Source of the DNA: Legionella santicrucis
GTDB lineage: Bacteria > Pseudomonadota > Gammaproteobacteria > Legionellales > Legionellaceae
NCBI RefSeq assembly: GCF_001468135.1
Contig: NZ_LNYU01000005.1
Coordinates: 1-64,000, forward strand
Reading direction: 5' to 3'
DNA length: 64,000 nucleotides
The notes beneath the pieces are model-generated. The model made no database searches and was not told the DNA's origin. It saw only the letters and a program-made list of their open reading frames with translations. The position numbers and the translations under genes are program-made. Positions 35,607 through 44,650 of the stretch are shown here, piece by piece; the stretch's first letter is position 1; every line of letters starts with the position of its first letter.

Positions 35607-38465
35607 ATGTTAGTGATGAATGACTGTGCTATTGATCCGGGCGATATTTTGTTTGTAGTTACCAATAGCAAAAAGCCTTTGGCCCTACTCAAGCAAGCAG
35701 CACAATCACTAACAACATCTCGGAGCAAACATGGACATAGAGAAGTTATTTCTGTCTTTGTTTGCACCGGAAAGAATAAATATGGAATAATTTGTAATAA
35801 TTTTGAACGAAATCTTTCCTTATCCACTGAGTCATTTATTAAAACGCTACAAGAAAAAACTGTAGAAGAGTTGTCTGTACTGCTTTTAAATTACTGCACT
35901 AAAGAACTTACCCTTACTCGAATAAAAGAAGCACTTGCAACTGGTCCTCGCTGGATGATGCGATTGGCTAAAAATATGAAAGGGATAGAGGATAAAGATG
36001 AGCTTATTGAACAATTTCTTACCGCATCCAAAGAAAATAAAGATCGCTTAATCCAACTATTAGTCACTTTTTGGCGTGCCACAGGACAAGCTGAAATTCT
36101 CCCTGTGGTTAATTCCAGTTTATTACTTTTTAAGCATACCGATAGCAAAATAAGACAGCAATTTCTTGATGCGTATTTAGAGCAAGTGAAGCTGACCGAA
36201 AAACTTCATGCGCAAGGGAAAGTGCGTACTAGTCTTTGGGTGCTTATCAAATCTTTTTTTAAATGGTCAGGCCAAGATAAAAAAGATAGGGAAAAAAATC
36301 CCCCTTCAGAAGCCACTTATTGTTCACGTAATCTAATACAAGTTCTGAATCAGGTAGATCCTAATTTAGTCGATCGAGGTAGGCATGTGTTACCAAAAGC
36401 TTTGGAGGCAGGTCTTAGAGAGGCTACAAAAAGAAAAATACAGGTAGATGGTACTGTTAATCAACAACAATTCGATGATTTTGAGGATATGATTGCAGCA
36501 CAAGAACAATTACTTCCACCGTTTACTTTGCAGATTTTACCTTCCGCAGGTCGAAAGCTGATGAGTACTTTGTTAGAGGTGGTTGATAATGAAATTATGC
36601 GAATTGAATCTAAGTGGTGGGCTAATGAAGCTGATAGGAAAAAAGCATCTGATTTGAAAAAGCTTTTATTACCTTTCCGTAGTCCTAAATATCAAGCATA
36701 TCCCATTAATTTGCAGGTTGATATTAGTTTAGAGCTTCTTGCAACGTTACTTCCTACCCTGCAAAGAAAAACTGGTCTTTTAGGAGAGTGGTTTCCAGCA
36801 ACCTCGTATTCTAATGTACGTGCATTTGCTCGAACTCAAGGTATTTTTGATGGTGATATTCGTGAGGCAGTGAATAAACTAAAAAACAAACCTTCTATAA
36901 ACATTATAAAAGAGCAGAATGTTCAAGAAGAGAATTTTGAGCAGCCTGAAAAATCTGCAAAAAGTCAAATATATATTTTTGCAGATTGGTCATTCTCCAG
37001 CTGGCCAACAAGTAAACGTGAACTTTTACTAGAACATATGATCGGTTTACTTGCTGCAGGTCATTCCTTATATACCTGGGAGAATGCGCAACTGGTTCAA
37101 ATGAATAAAGAATCCTTGCAAAAAGCGATTAATGGCGAAGATTTTGATGATTTGCTGGCTTCTAAATTAATGCCAGCAACGAGATCTAAACTGGCTCAAC
37201 AGGCAGAACAACAACAATTAGATATAACAAAGATACAATTTCTTGACTATAAAGCATGTCAAAACCTAGTCGAGGATCGTGAAACGCTTGAAGTAAAACT
37301 TAATCATGTTGCTCCTTTATTTGCAACAAAACTTGATGATTATCATTTGGGGCAAGCCAAGCAAGATATTATTGATATTGAGATTGCAAATGTCGAGAAT
37401 AACCAAGTAGAGCGAGTCAGACTACAACAACTCAAAGAGCGTATTGCGGCACGGATGAATGTGAAACAAAAAACGTTTCAAAGTGGCATTGATACAAAGG
37501 CATTTTTTTCTCAATCTCAATACAGAAAACCGATATTTAAATCTGTTGATTTAATCACTTTGACCCCATCAAGTAAGTATTACCGTAATGAAGTATATTC
37601 TGATTTAATTATTAACGAGACTCCATCTTCTCCATTCCAATATTTCGAATTATTAGGAATGAATGCTACTGAAAATTTAGTTCATTGTAAGTATAGATTT
37701 CATACTAAGGGAATAACAAAAGATCTAATAAAAAGAAGGAAAGAAGAGTCAACGCTGACGTTGTTTGAAGGAGAAAAGAGTTTTTGTCTGACAAGAGACT
37801 GGCAAGCTTTGCCCTCCTTGGATCCGAATGAAAAATTGTTGGATATCGCCATTAAGGGATTAAAAAAAGATGATTTTGAAGTAAAATATTCTAAAGAAAA
37901 TCACCTCTACTACATCCGTTTAGCTAAACCCAAAGCAGTCCCTATAGATGCCACAATTCATTTACTGCTGCGTATGCCCAAACATTATAGAGTAAACCCT
38001 GTATTTAATACTTTAACAAAGAGTCCAGAGTATCCAGAGGTTCATCGTTTATTAATGAAGTATCTAAAGTTTGGCAAAGATCATGGAGCATTACGTGATT
38101 CTATCGGAGTTAGCATTCACAATGGTCATGAATATCTTAATGAAGCGCGAAAACTAGGTATTGCAAGTTGTCGCTTAAGAGCTATTGCATTTAAAGAAGA
38201 AATGAAACATTTATATCCCGAAATCCCTGTTTCTATTGTCGTTAACTCCGATCACTGTTTTGTTGAAATGAAGCTAGACGGGGCGTGGCAAAGATATTGC
38301 CTTGGAGGATATAGAGATACCCCAAGTTTGATGGAGTCGATGAAAGAGGATATTTTAACCTCTCTAAGATCTGATTCAAGGAAACATCGGTTTTTTAATG
38401 AAAAAACAACAACATCTCAAACTAAGGCACCTGTTGAGCAAGTGGCAATGGCCCATGTGATCTAG
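35607..38465 (+). CDS. Large multidomain protein with papain-like N-terminus and transglutaminase-like C-terminus, candidate effector
   Basis: This 952-residue soluble protein has no close family I can name. Residues 10-60 carry the GDILFVV motif and a His in SKHGHREVISV; Cys239 in SEATYCSRNLIQVL resembles the CSE.. motif of permuted NlpC/P60 (YiiX-like) papain-fold hydrolases, with a long insert between. The middle (about 270-700) is a helical, charged, low-identity region (QAEQQQLDIT, RQQLKERIAARM). The C-terminal part resembles a transglutaminase-like domain: Cys855 in GIASCRLRAIAF and His883 in NSDHCFVEMKLDGAW. The usual catalytic Asp position (vDLGG) is instead Cys898 in RYCLGG. The protein is probably made with the His-tailed partner upstream. 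Start ATG at 35607 follows AAGGAGAG. Candidate type IV effector. Confidence 0.6.
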   Translation: MLVMNDCAIDPGDILFVVTNSKKPLALLKQAAQSLTTSRSKHGHREVISVFVCTGKNKYGIICNNFERNLSLSTESFIKTLQEKTVEELSVLLLNYCTKELTLTRIKEALATGPRWMMRLAKNMKGIEDKDELIEQFLTASKENKDRLIQLLVTFWRATGQAEILPVVNSSLLLFKHTDSKIRQQFLDAYLEQVKLTEKLHAQGKVRTSLWVLIKSFFKWSGQDKKDREKNPPSEATYCSRNLIQVLNQVDPNLVDRGRHVLPKALEAGLREATKRKIQVDGTVNQQQFDDFEDMIAAQEQLLPPFTLQILPSAGRKLMSTLLEVVDNEIMRIESKWWANEADRKKASDLKKLLLPFRSPKYQAYPINLQVDISLELLATLLPTLQRKTGLLGEWFPATSYSNVRAFARTQGIFDGDIREAVNKLKNKPSINIIKEQNVQEENFEQPEKSAKSQIYIFADWSFSSWPTSKRELLLEHMIGLLAAGHSLYTWENAQLVQMNKESLQKAINGEDFDDLLASKLMPATRSKLAQQAEQQQLDITKIQFLDYKACQNLVEDRETLEVKLNHVAPLFATKLDDYHLGQAKQDIIDIEIANVENNQVERVRLQQLKERIAARMNVKQKTFQSGIDTKAFFSQSQYRKPIFKSVDLITLTPSSKYYRNEVYSDLIINETPSSPFQYFELLGMNATENLVHCKYRFHTKGITKDLIKRRKEESTLTLFEGEKSFCLTRDWQALPSLDPNEKLLDIAIKGLKKDDFEVKYSKENHLYYIRLAKPKAVPIDATIHLLLRMPKHYRVNPVFNTLTKSPEYPEVHRLLMKYLKFGKDHGALRDSIGVSIHNGHEYLNEARKLGIASCRLRAIAFKEEMKHLYPEIPVSIVVNSDHCFVEMKLDGAWQRYCLGGYRDTPSLMESMKEDILTSLRSDSRKHRFFNEKTTTSQTKAPVEQVAMAHVI

Positions 38466-38886
38466 TTGACGTAAGCGAATCATTACCTCTTCACTGTCTA
38501 TGAGCGAACGTGGGCTTACCAGAGTTGTTCGGGGTGAGGAAGTGCAAAGCGTCTCGAAACCTTAGTACAACTTTTCAAGTGCTGTGCTAAGATTTCGAGA
38601 TGGCCTAAATACCTTCTTAGCGAACGGCTCTAAGTAAATCCACGTTAAGTTAAGACCCCATCTCTCCTTTTGCCTTTTAAAATGTCGAGCAAAACTTAAG
38701 GCTAATTGGAAGGCTTGGAATAACAGTTTTGTGGACATATGTAACTTAATGGGAGTAGTGTATCTTTTCACCCAATGCAGTCAGGTAGGTTCTGGATCTG
38801 AATAAACTCCATAATTCAAATAGGAGACTTTGATTATGATTTATTGAATGGTTACAATGGATTAAAAATAATGAGGTGATAGGGAT
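38466..38886. other. Gene-free stretch before the permease gene
   Basis: About 420 bases lack a convincing gene. The minus-strand frame at 38562-38771 (69 codons) is not supported by a ribosome site or family. A long inverted repeat sits at 38550-38602. The promoter of the permease gene should lie near 38800-38880 but no clear -35/-10 was found. Confidence 0.45.
38550..38602. repeat. Long inverted repeat, possible structured RNA or element end
   Basis: The 53-base palindrome has outer arms CNCTCGAAA/TTTCGAGNG and inner arms CTTAG-ACA/TGT-CTAAG, with only two mismatches and a 13-nt loop. No T-run follows on either strand, which argues against a simple terminator. Confidence 0.45.
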
Positions 38887-40755
38887 ATGTCATTAATCGA
38901 TAAGATATTAGGAAAACCTCTAACCTTAAAGGCAAAAAAAAAGCAAGAACTATCTATTTTAACAGGAATTCCTGCATTAGGACTGGATTCTCTATCCTCG
39001 ACCGCTTATGGCCCAGAAGCAGCACTCACCGTTTTGTTGCCAGCAGGTATCATAGGATTGCATTATTTTTTTACGATTTCTCTATTAGTTGTTCTTGTCC
39101 TTATGTTTTTATTTTTTTCCTATTTACAAACAGCCGCAGCTTATCCAGAAAAAGGAGGAGCTTATATTGTTGCTAGTGATAATTTGGGTAAGAAATATGG
39201 TTTAGGTGCAGCAATTTCATTAATACTGGATTATCTATTAAATGTTACGGTTGGAATATCAGCTGGAGTAGGGGCTATAGTCTCAGCAATTCCATCATTA
39301 CATCCTTATACTCTTGTGTTATGCCTTGCGATTTTACTGATGCTTACAATAATTAACTTGCGAGGCCTTCGTGAAACAGGAGTACTTTTTTTAATCCCTG
39401 TGGTTATTTTTATATTGTGTATGTTAATTACTATAGTCATTGGTGTCATGGATGTTTGGGGTAACGGTGGGAATCCACATATAAATATGTCTTCGAGAAT
39501 GCAAACAAGTCACACTGAAAAAGTGACAGTTTGGATGTTTTTAACAGCCTTAGCTTATGGATTAACTGCAATGACTGGAGTAGAGGCAGTCAGTAATGCA
39601 GTATCTTTATTTCGCAAACCAACAGTAAGAAACGCACAATGGACATTAACTATAATTGTTGGTGCGCTTGCTCTATTTTTAATCTTCATTGGTTATCTTT
39701 GTCCCGCTTATCAGATTTTGGCGATGAACCAAAGTCAACCTGGTTATCAAACCATATTGTCTCAATTAGTTGAAGCAACAACCGGAAAGGGTGTATTTTA
39801 TTATATTTCGATTGCCAGTATTTTTATTGTTTTAGCCTATTCTGCACAAACAAGTTTTTCAGGTTTTCCGAGAATATGTCGTTTACTTGCTGAAGATAAT
39901 TATTTACCTTATTTTTTTGCTGAGCGTGGAAGGCGTCTTGTTTTCTCAGTCGGAATTATTATTTTGGCAATTTTTTCTGCGGTCATTCTGATAGCTTTTA
40001 AAGGAATCACGAGTAATCTGATTCCATTATTTGCTGTTGGTTCTTTTAGTGCTTTCCTCTTTTCCCAGATTGGTATGGTAGTCTATTGGTTACGACAGGA
40101 AAATAAAAAAGCAAGTTATAAGTTAGTAGTCAATGCCTTAGGTGCTTTAGTAACTGCAATCGCTTTGCTTATTATTATCATTACAAAATTTATAGAGGGC
40201 GCCTGGATAATTATTGTTCTAGCGCCTACACTCGCATTTTTAATGCACCGTATAAAACTTCATTATAAAAAAATTGCTCATGAAATTAAAAATCCAATTA
40301 AGATAAATCCTAATTCCTTAAAACCTCCTATAGTTATTATCCCTATACATGGTCTAGATTTAATCGCTGAAAAAGCAATACAATTTGGAATGTTACTTTC
40401 AGAGGATATTACAGCTGTTTTTATCGATGCTGGTTATGAGGATGTTGAGGGATTGCAAAAGCTTTGGCATGAAAAAATTGAGATACCTGCCAAAAAGGCA
40501 GATAAAAAAATTCCAAAGCTTGAAATTATTAAATCTCCATATCGTCGTATTTATAAACCCTTATTAAATTTTGTAAGTAAGGTAAGAAAAGATAGGAAAA
40601 ATGAACTTATTGCGATTATTATACCTGAATTAGTAGAGCCTAAATGGTATGAGTATTTGTTACACAATATTCATGCAACAGGTTTACGTGCGTTACTTTT
40701 TTTAGAAAGAGAGCCTCGTATTATTGTAATTACAATACCTTGGTATTTGCGTTAA
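38887..40755 (+). CDS. KimA-like APC superfamily permease
   Basis: This 622-residue membrane protein has about 12 transmembrane helices (to about residue 465) and a soluble C-terminal domain. The N-terminal motif GLDSLSSTAYGPEA and YPEKGGAYIVASDNLG match KimA/YdaO-type transporters of the APC superfamily. KimA takes up potassium; other members move amino acids. The C-terminal domain (IVIIPIHGL...FIDAGYEDVEGL...IIPELVEPKWYE) is USP-like, as in KimA. The regulatory ligand is c-di-AMP in Gram-positives, whereas in Gram-negatives it is unclear. It leads the small cluster with the PAP2 and J-domain genes. Confidence 0.85.
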   Translation: MSLIDKILGKPLTLKAKKKQELSILTGIPALGLDSLSSTAYGPEAALTVLLPAGIIGLHYFFTISLLVVLVLMFLFFSYLQTAAAYPEKGGAYIVASDNLGKKYGLGAAISLILDYLLNVTVGISAGVGAIVSAIPSLHPYTLVLCLAILLMLTIINLRGLRETGVLFLIPVVIFILCMLITIVIGVMDVWGNGGNPHINMSSRMQTSHTEKVTVWMFLTALAYGLTAMTGVEAVSNAVSLFRKPTVRNAQWTLTIIVGALALFLIFIGYLCPAYQILAMNQSQPGYQTILSQLVEATTGKGVFYYISIASIFIVLAYSAQTSFSGFPRICRLLAEDNYLPYFFAERGRRLVFSVGIIILAIFSAVILIAFKGITSNLIPLFAVGSFSAFLFSQIGMVVYWLRQENKKASYKLVVNALGALVTAIALLIIIITKFIEGAWIIIVLAPTLAFLMHRIKLHYKKIAHEIKNPIKINPNSLKPPIVIIPIHGLDLIAEKAIQFGMLLSEDITAVFIDAGYEDVEGLQKLWHEKIEIPAKKADKKIPKLEIIKSPYRRIYKPLLNFVSKVRKDRKNELIAIIIPELVEPKWYEYLLHNIHATGLRALLFLEREPRIIVITIPWYLR

Positions 40756-40768
40756 TAAGGATTGATTG

Positions 40769-41440
40769 ATGACACAATTTGAAAAAACAGCTTATTTTAT
40801 GAAAAAACCTTGGGTTATTTTTCTTTATGCAATTTCTGTTATTGTAGCCTATTATTTTGTTGATAGGTCTTTGGCAATTTATTTGCATCAATTAGATCTA
40901 GGGACTAAAGTACCTTTATTAGAGGCATTAACTGCTTTAGGTAAGTGGATTGCTTATATTGCTTTATTTTTTATCGCAGGATTATATTTTCATTACATTA
41001 AGATTAATCCCTTATATGAAGCAAGGTCTTGGTATTTGTTAGGTTGTGTTTTTATTGCGAATTTTGTTTGTGTGATTCTGAAGGTTGCTCTAAGCCGTGC
41101 TCGGCCTGATTTATTGTTTTCGAGTCATGAGTTTGGGTTTTATTGGTTTAAGTTGAGCAGTAATTACTGGTCTTTTCCTTCGGGACACACAACCACAGTT
41201 GTCAGTTTAGCTACAGGATTAGGTGTACTTTTTCCGCGTTATTTTTATCTTTTACTTATTTTTGCATTTTTAGTAGCGCTATCAAGAATTTTATTATGTT
41301 TTCATTATTTGAGTGATGTGATGAGTGCCTTTTATATTAGTGTATTAGTAGTTAGCTTTTTTACTGAATATCTTAGAAGGAAAGTTGGTTCAAAAAAATG
41401 GTTGGTATTGTTCGGAGTAAAATTGCAATCTGAGTTGTAA
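40769..41440 (+). CDS. PAP2-family membrane phosphatase
   Basis: This 223-residue integral membrane protein has five or six helices and the three-part phosphatase signature of the PAP2 superfamily: K-x6-R-P (KVALSRARPD), PSGH (FPSGHTTT) and SR-x5-H-x3-D (SRILLCFHYLSD). Members remove phosphates from lipid A, phosphatidic acid, phosphatidylglycerophosphate or undecaprenyl pyrophosphate; the specific lipid is not deducible. It follows the permease by only 13 bases and has its own ribosome site (AAGG), so they are co-transcribed. A TTG at 40766 is a less likely start. Confidence 0.85.
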   Translation: MTQFEKTAYFMKKPWVIFLYAISVIVAYYFVDRSLAIYLHQLDLGTKVPLLEALTALGKWIAYIALFFIAGLYFHYIKINPLYEARSWYLLGCVFIANFVCVILKVALSRARPDLLFSSHEFGFYWFKLSSNYWSFPSGHTTTVVSLATGLGVLFPRYFYLLLIFAFLVALSRILLCFHYLSDVMSAFYISVLVVSFFTEYLRRKVGSKKWLVLFGVKLQSEL

Positions 41441-41475
41441 CAATATCGATCCATGACTAATGCAAAGGAGTGCTG

Positions 41476-42723
41476 ATGGGTATAGAAACGGAATTAAAAA
41501 CTCTGGTTAGCATTTATGCCAGTTATGATGAGGAAAAAAAAAGTTATTCGAGTCATTTGAATAAAGAAGCTCTTTTACGTTTAGATGCTGATTTTATTAA
41601 ATTTATCAATAAGCTATTGTTAAAAGATGGTCCGGAAAAGATAAAGATTCGAAAAAATTATAAAAGAATAGCAGTGCAGTTTCATCCAGATCATCGTTGT
41701 ACATTTGGTCCTGAAATTGCATGGCTTGAGCAAAATTTATCTGAAAATCGTAATGATGGAGCATGTTTTAAAACATTAATGCTTTGTTATGAGAAATTAA
41801 CTTCGCCACAAGACTTTAAACCTATTCAATTTGATGAAATCACTACTCGCGAAGACTTAAAAAAGTGGTTGGAAATGTTAAAAAATCGCTCTAGGACTTA
41901 TACTGAGCGTAATTTTTATGCCAGTCTTTTAGGTTTATTAAATGAGTCAACAAGCTATTTTGATGAAGTTGGTAAGATAAAACCAACGGGATTACGTGCT
42001 CTAATCTCGTTTCTTCCTATGGTATTTATCAGTTTTGGAACTTTTGTTTTTGCAGAAGAATTATTTGCTGTTTATGCGCTTTATTTCGCTTTATTAAAAA
42101 GTGGGCAATTCCTGGGGGATAGCCAATCTAAGGAATTGCAAAAACTGGGTGAAACATTACAGAAGATTAGTGCAGTGACAGCAACAGCGACAACAACTTT
42201 ATTGGTTCGTTTACTTGAAATGACTTTCTGGGCGACGCGTCAATTTTATGATGTGAGTTTACAGATTGGTTCAGCTCTTTTAACTCCTCTTATTGCAGTT
42301 TCTTCAACTACGCATGATCCCTATGAAGAGCCTAGTGATGTATCAATATGTAAGGAATTAGTTCTAGCAAGTCAAAATCAAAGTACGGTTGAAAATTTTA
42401 GAACTCCAGAACTGAAAATGATTGCAGCCCCTATTGAGTCGTACCTTGGATTATTAAATCAGCAATTTTTTAAAAATTGGCGAGCAGGAGGAACAAAATC
42501 GCGATCATTAGAAGCATTTTTACTCCACATGCGTGTTATCGATAAAGAAAATGATTTAGAAGTAGAGGAAAAAATAAAAAAAGCCTCTGAGAGGTTACTC
42601 TTAGTGAAGCAAGATTCAAATGTTTATACTGGTAATACTGCATTAGCAGTTGATCGAGCTGATCGAGTGATCAGTTTATTAACGGGAAATATAGCAAATC
42701 AGATGACATTGTCGAATCGTTAG
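41476..42723 (+). CDS. Membrane protein with J-domain-like HPD segment, unknown role
   Basis: This protein of 415 residues carries IRKNYKRIAVQFHPDH with the HPD tripeptide at 70-72, and a downstream helix (FKTLMLCYEKLTS) as in the J domain of DnaJ-type co-chaperones. It is not at the N-terminus but after about 50 charged residues. Two hydrophobic patches follow (about 165-205 and 225-280), likely membrane-spanning, then a charged C-terminus (ERLLLVKQDSN...). The start is the ATG at 41476 with AAGGAG at 41465-41470. It lies 35 bases after the PAP2 gene and may be in the same transcript. A J domain plus membrane anchors in an intracellular pathogen suggests an effector that recruits host Hsp70, but that is inference. 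Confidence 0.55.
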   Translation: MGIETELKTLVSIYASYDEEKKSYSSHLNKEALLRLDADFIKFINKLLLKDGPEKIKIRKNYKRIAVQFHPDHRCTFGPEIAWLEQNLSENRNDGACFKTLMLCYEKLTSPQDFKPIQFDEITTREDLKKWLEMLKNRSRTYTERNFYASLLGLLNESTSYFDEVGKIKPTGLRALISFLPMVFISFGTFVFAEELFAVYALYFALLKSGQFLGDSQSKELQKLGETLQKISAVTATATTTLLVRLLEMTFWATRQFYDVSLQIGSALLTPLIAVSSTTHDPYEEPSDVSICKELVLASQNQSTVENFRTPELKMIAAPIESYLGLLNQQFFKNWRAGGTKSRSLEAFLLHMRVIDKENDLEVEEKIKKASERLLLVKQDSNVYTGNTALAVDRADRVISLLTGNIANQMTLSNR

Positions 42724-42937
42724 GGGCAGTATACAATTTGCAGACATGGGTCAAAATATTTTGATTTTTAATAATGAGTTTGCAAGCGTTATAACGTAAA
42801 AAATCAGATATTTTGTCCAGTATAGTGGAATTACAAACAAACACTACGGTAAATTTTGTTTAAATTGTTACTTTCCCTTGAATTAGATACCGTATCTCTG
42901 GCAAGATGCGTTTGTTTTGATTATCCAGTGAGGAATT

Positions 42938-43687
42938 ATGAAAATTCTCGTGGCAGTGAAGCGTGTAATTGATCCGTATGTAAAAATTAGAGTCAAATCG
43001 GACAATACCGGAGTTGAATCACAAAATATCAAAATGGCAATGAATCCATTTGATGAAATTGCTGTTGAAGAAGCATTACGTTTGCGTGAAAAAAACTGGG
43101 CGACTGAAGTTATTGCAGTAAGTATTGGGGGAGATAATTCACAGGAAACACTGCGTCATGCCTTAGCTTTAGGTGTTGACAGGGCAATTTTGGTACGAAC
43201 TCCAGATTCTTTTGAAAGCCTAAATATCGCTAAAATATTAAAGAAAATTAGTGAAGATGAAAAACCAGATTTGGTGTTGATGGGTAAACAAGCTATAGAT
43301 GACGATAGTAATCAGACACCACAAATGTTAGCTTCTTTATTAAATTGGCCGCAAGCGACTTATGCTTCCAAAATCGAGCCAAATGGTGCTCTTCTTCAGG
43401 TAACTCGTGAAATAGATGGAGGCTTAGAGACACTAAGTGTGCATTTGCCAGCTGTTGTGAGTACCGATTTACGTTTGAATGAGCCGCGATATGCGAGCCT
43501 TCCAAATATCATGAAAGCGAAAAAGAAACCGCTAGATATATTCGAATTAGAAAATATGGGATTGTCACTTAAAAAGCATATTGAAGTATTAAAGGTGACT
43601 GCACCCGCGACTCGCGGTGCCGGCGTGAAAATTGAATCAGTGACTGAATTATTAAATAAATTACAGCATGAAGCCAAAGTGCTTTGA
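42938..43687 (+). CDS. etfB: Electron transfer flavoprotein beta subunit
   Basis: This 249-residue subunit of the ETF heterodimer accepts electrons from acyl-CoA and amino-acid-linked dehydrogenases and passes them to ETF-quinone oxidoreductase. It holds AMP structurally. The sequence opens with [16 protein letters not shown] and carries [25 protein letters not shown] and [12 protein letters not shown], the signature of the family. It is followed by etfA after 12 bases, giving the usual etfB-etfA order. Cytosolic. Start ATG at 42938 follows a GAGG ribosome site. Confidence 0.96.
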   Translation: MKILVAVKRVIDPYVKIRVKSDNTGVESQNIKMAMNPFDEIAVEEALRLREKNWATEVIAVSIGGDNSQETLRHALALGVDRAILVRTPDSFESLNIAKILKKISEDEKPDLVLMGKQAIDDDSNQTPQMLASLLNWPQATYASKIEPNGALLQVTREIDGGLETLSVHLPAVVSTDLRLNEPRYASLPNIMKAKKKPLDIFELENMGLSLKKHIEVLKVTAPATRGAGVKIESVTELLNKLQHEAKVL

Positions 43688-43699
43688 TAGGGAGAAGTG

Positions 43700-44638
43700 A
43701 TGAGCACTTTAGTACTTGTTGAACATGATAATAAAATAGTACATCCATCTACTTGTAATGCTTTAGCTGCAGCTTTAGAGCTGGACGATAAGCCAACTTT
43801 ATTAGTAATAGGACATGAATGTAAATCAGTGGCAGAACAAGCTGCAAGTTTTGCAGGAGTTCATGTGGTTTGGTGTATTGATAAACCCTGTTATAATCAT
43901 CCGGTAGCAGAACAAATTAGTGATTTAGTGCTTTCATTTGCACGCTCATTTGATAATATATTAGTTTCTGCCAGTACTTTTGGTAAAAATATTGCACCAC
44001 GTATTGCTGCACAATTAGATGTGGCCCAAGTTTCCGATGTAAGTAAGATAATTGATGCAAATACCTTTGAACATCCAATCTATGCAGGTAATGCTATAGA
44101 AACAGTGCGTGTTTTGGATCCCATCAAAGTATTAACAATTAGATCAACAGCATTTACCCCGATAACAACCAACCAACCGGTTTGTCATATTGAGGTCATC
44201 GATAAAGAGGTTCTTGCTGAACGAGCTCAATTTGTCAAACATGAATTAAGTAAATCGGAAAGGCCTGATTTAGGAAGTGCCAAAATTGTTGTTTCGGGTG
44301 GTCGGGGTTTGCAAAGTGCTGAGAAATTTAAATTAATCGAAGAGTTAGCTGATGTTCTTGGGGCTGCAGTAGGGGCCTCTCGTGCTGCTGTTGATGCTGG
44401 TTTTGTTCCTAATGATTATCAAGTAGGACAAACTGGAAGAATAGTTGCACCTATGCTTTATATTGCCATAGGTATTTCCGGTGCTGTACAGCATTTAGCC
44501 GGAATGAAAGATTCCAAAGTGATTGTTGCAATAAATAAAGACGAAGATGCGCCTATTTTCCAAATTGCAGATTATGGTTTGGTTGGCGACTTATTTGAGT
44601 TAGTACCACAGTTAATCGAACAATTAAAAAATCGTTAG
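43700..44638 (+). CDS. etfA: Electron transfer flavoprotein alpha subunit
   Basis: This 312-residue FAD-binding subunit pairs with EtfB. The C-terminal FAD domain is clear: VSGGRGLQSAEKF, GAAVGASRAAVDAGF, QVGQTGRIVAPMLYIAIG and GISGAVQHLAGM, ending in FQIADYGLVGDLFELVP. The N-terminal half is the Rossmann-like domain that contacts EtfB. A GTG at 43697 is also possible, but the ATG at 43700 is preferred, with GGGAGA just upstream. The ald gene follows after 12 bases. Confidence 0.96.
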   Translation: MSTLVLVEHDNKIVHPSTCNALAAALELDDKPTLLVIGHECKSVAEQAASFAGVHVVWCIDKPCYNHPVAEQISDLVLSFARSFDNILVSASTFGKNIAPRIAAQLDVAQVSDVSKIIDANTFEHPIYAGNAIETVRVLDPIKVLTIRSTAFTPITTNQPVCHIEVIDKEVLAERAQFVKHELSKSERPDLGSAKIVVSGGRGLQSAEKFKLIEELADVLGAAVGASRAAVDAGFVPNDYQVGQTGRIVAPMLYIAIGISGAVQHLAGMKDSKVIVAINKDEDAPIFQIADYGLVGDLFELVPQLIEQLKNR

Positions 44639-44650
44639 AGGGGAAAAAGT

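Noticed and set aside
38562-38771. 69-codon minus-strand frame in the stretch before the permease
   Set aside because: No ribosome site, no recognised family, and it starts within a long palindrome; may be chance or very decayed.
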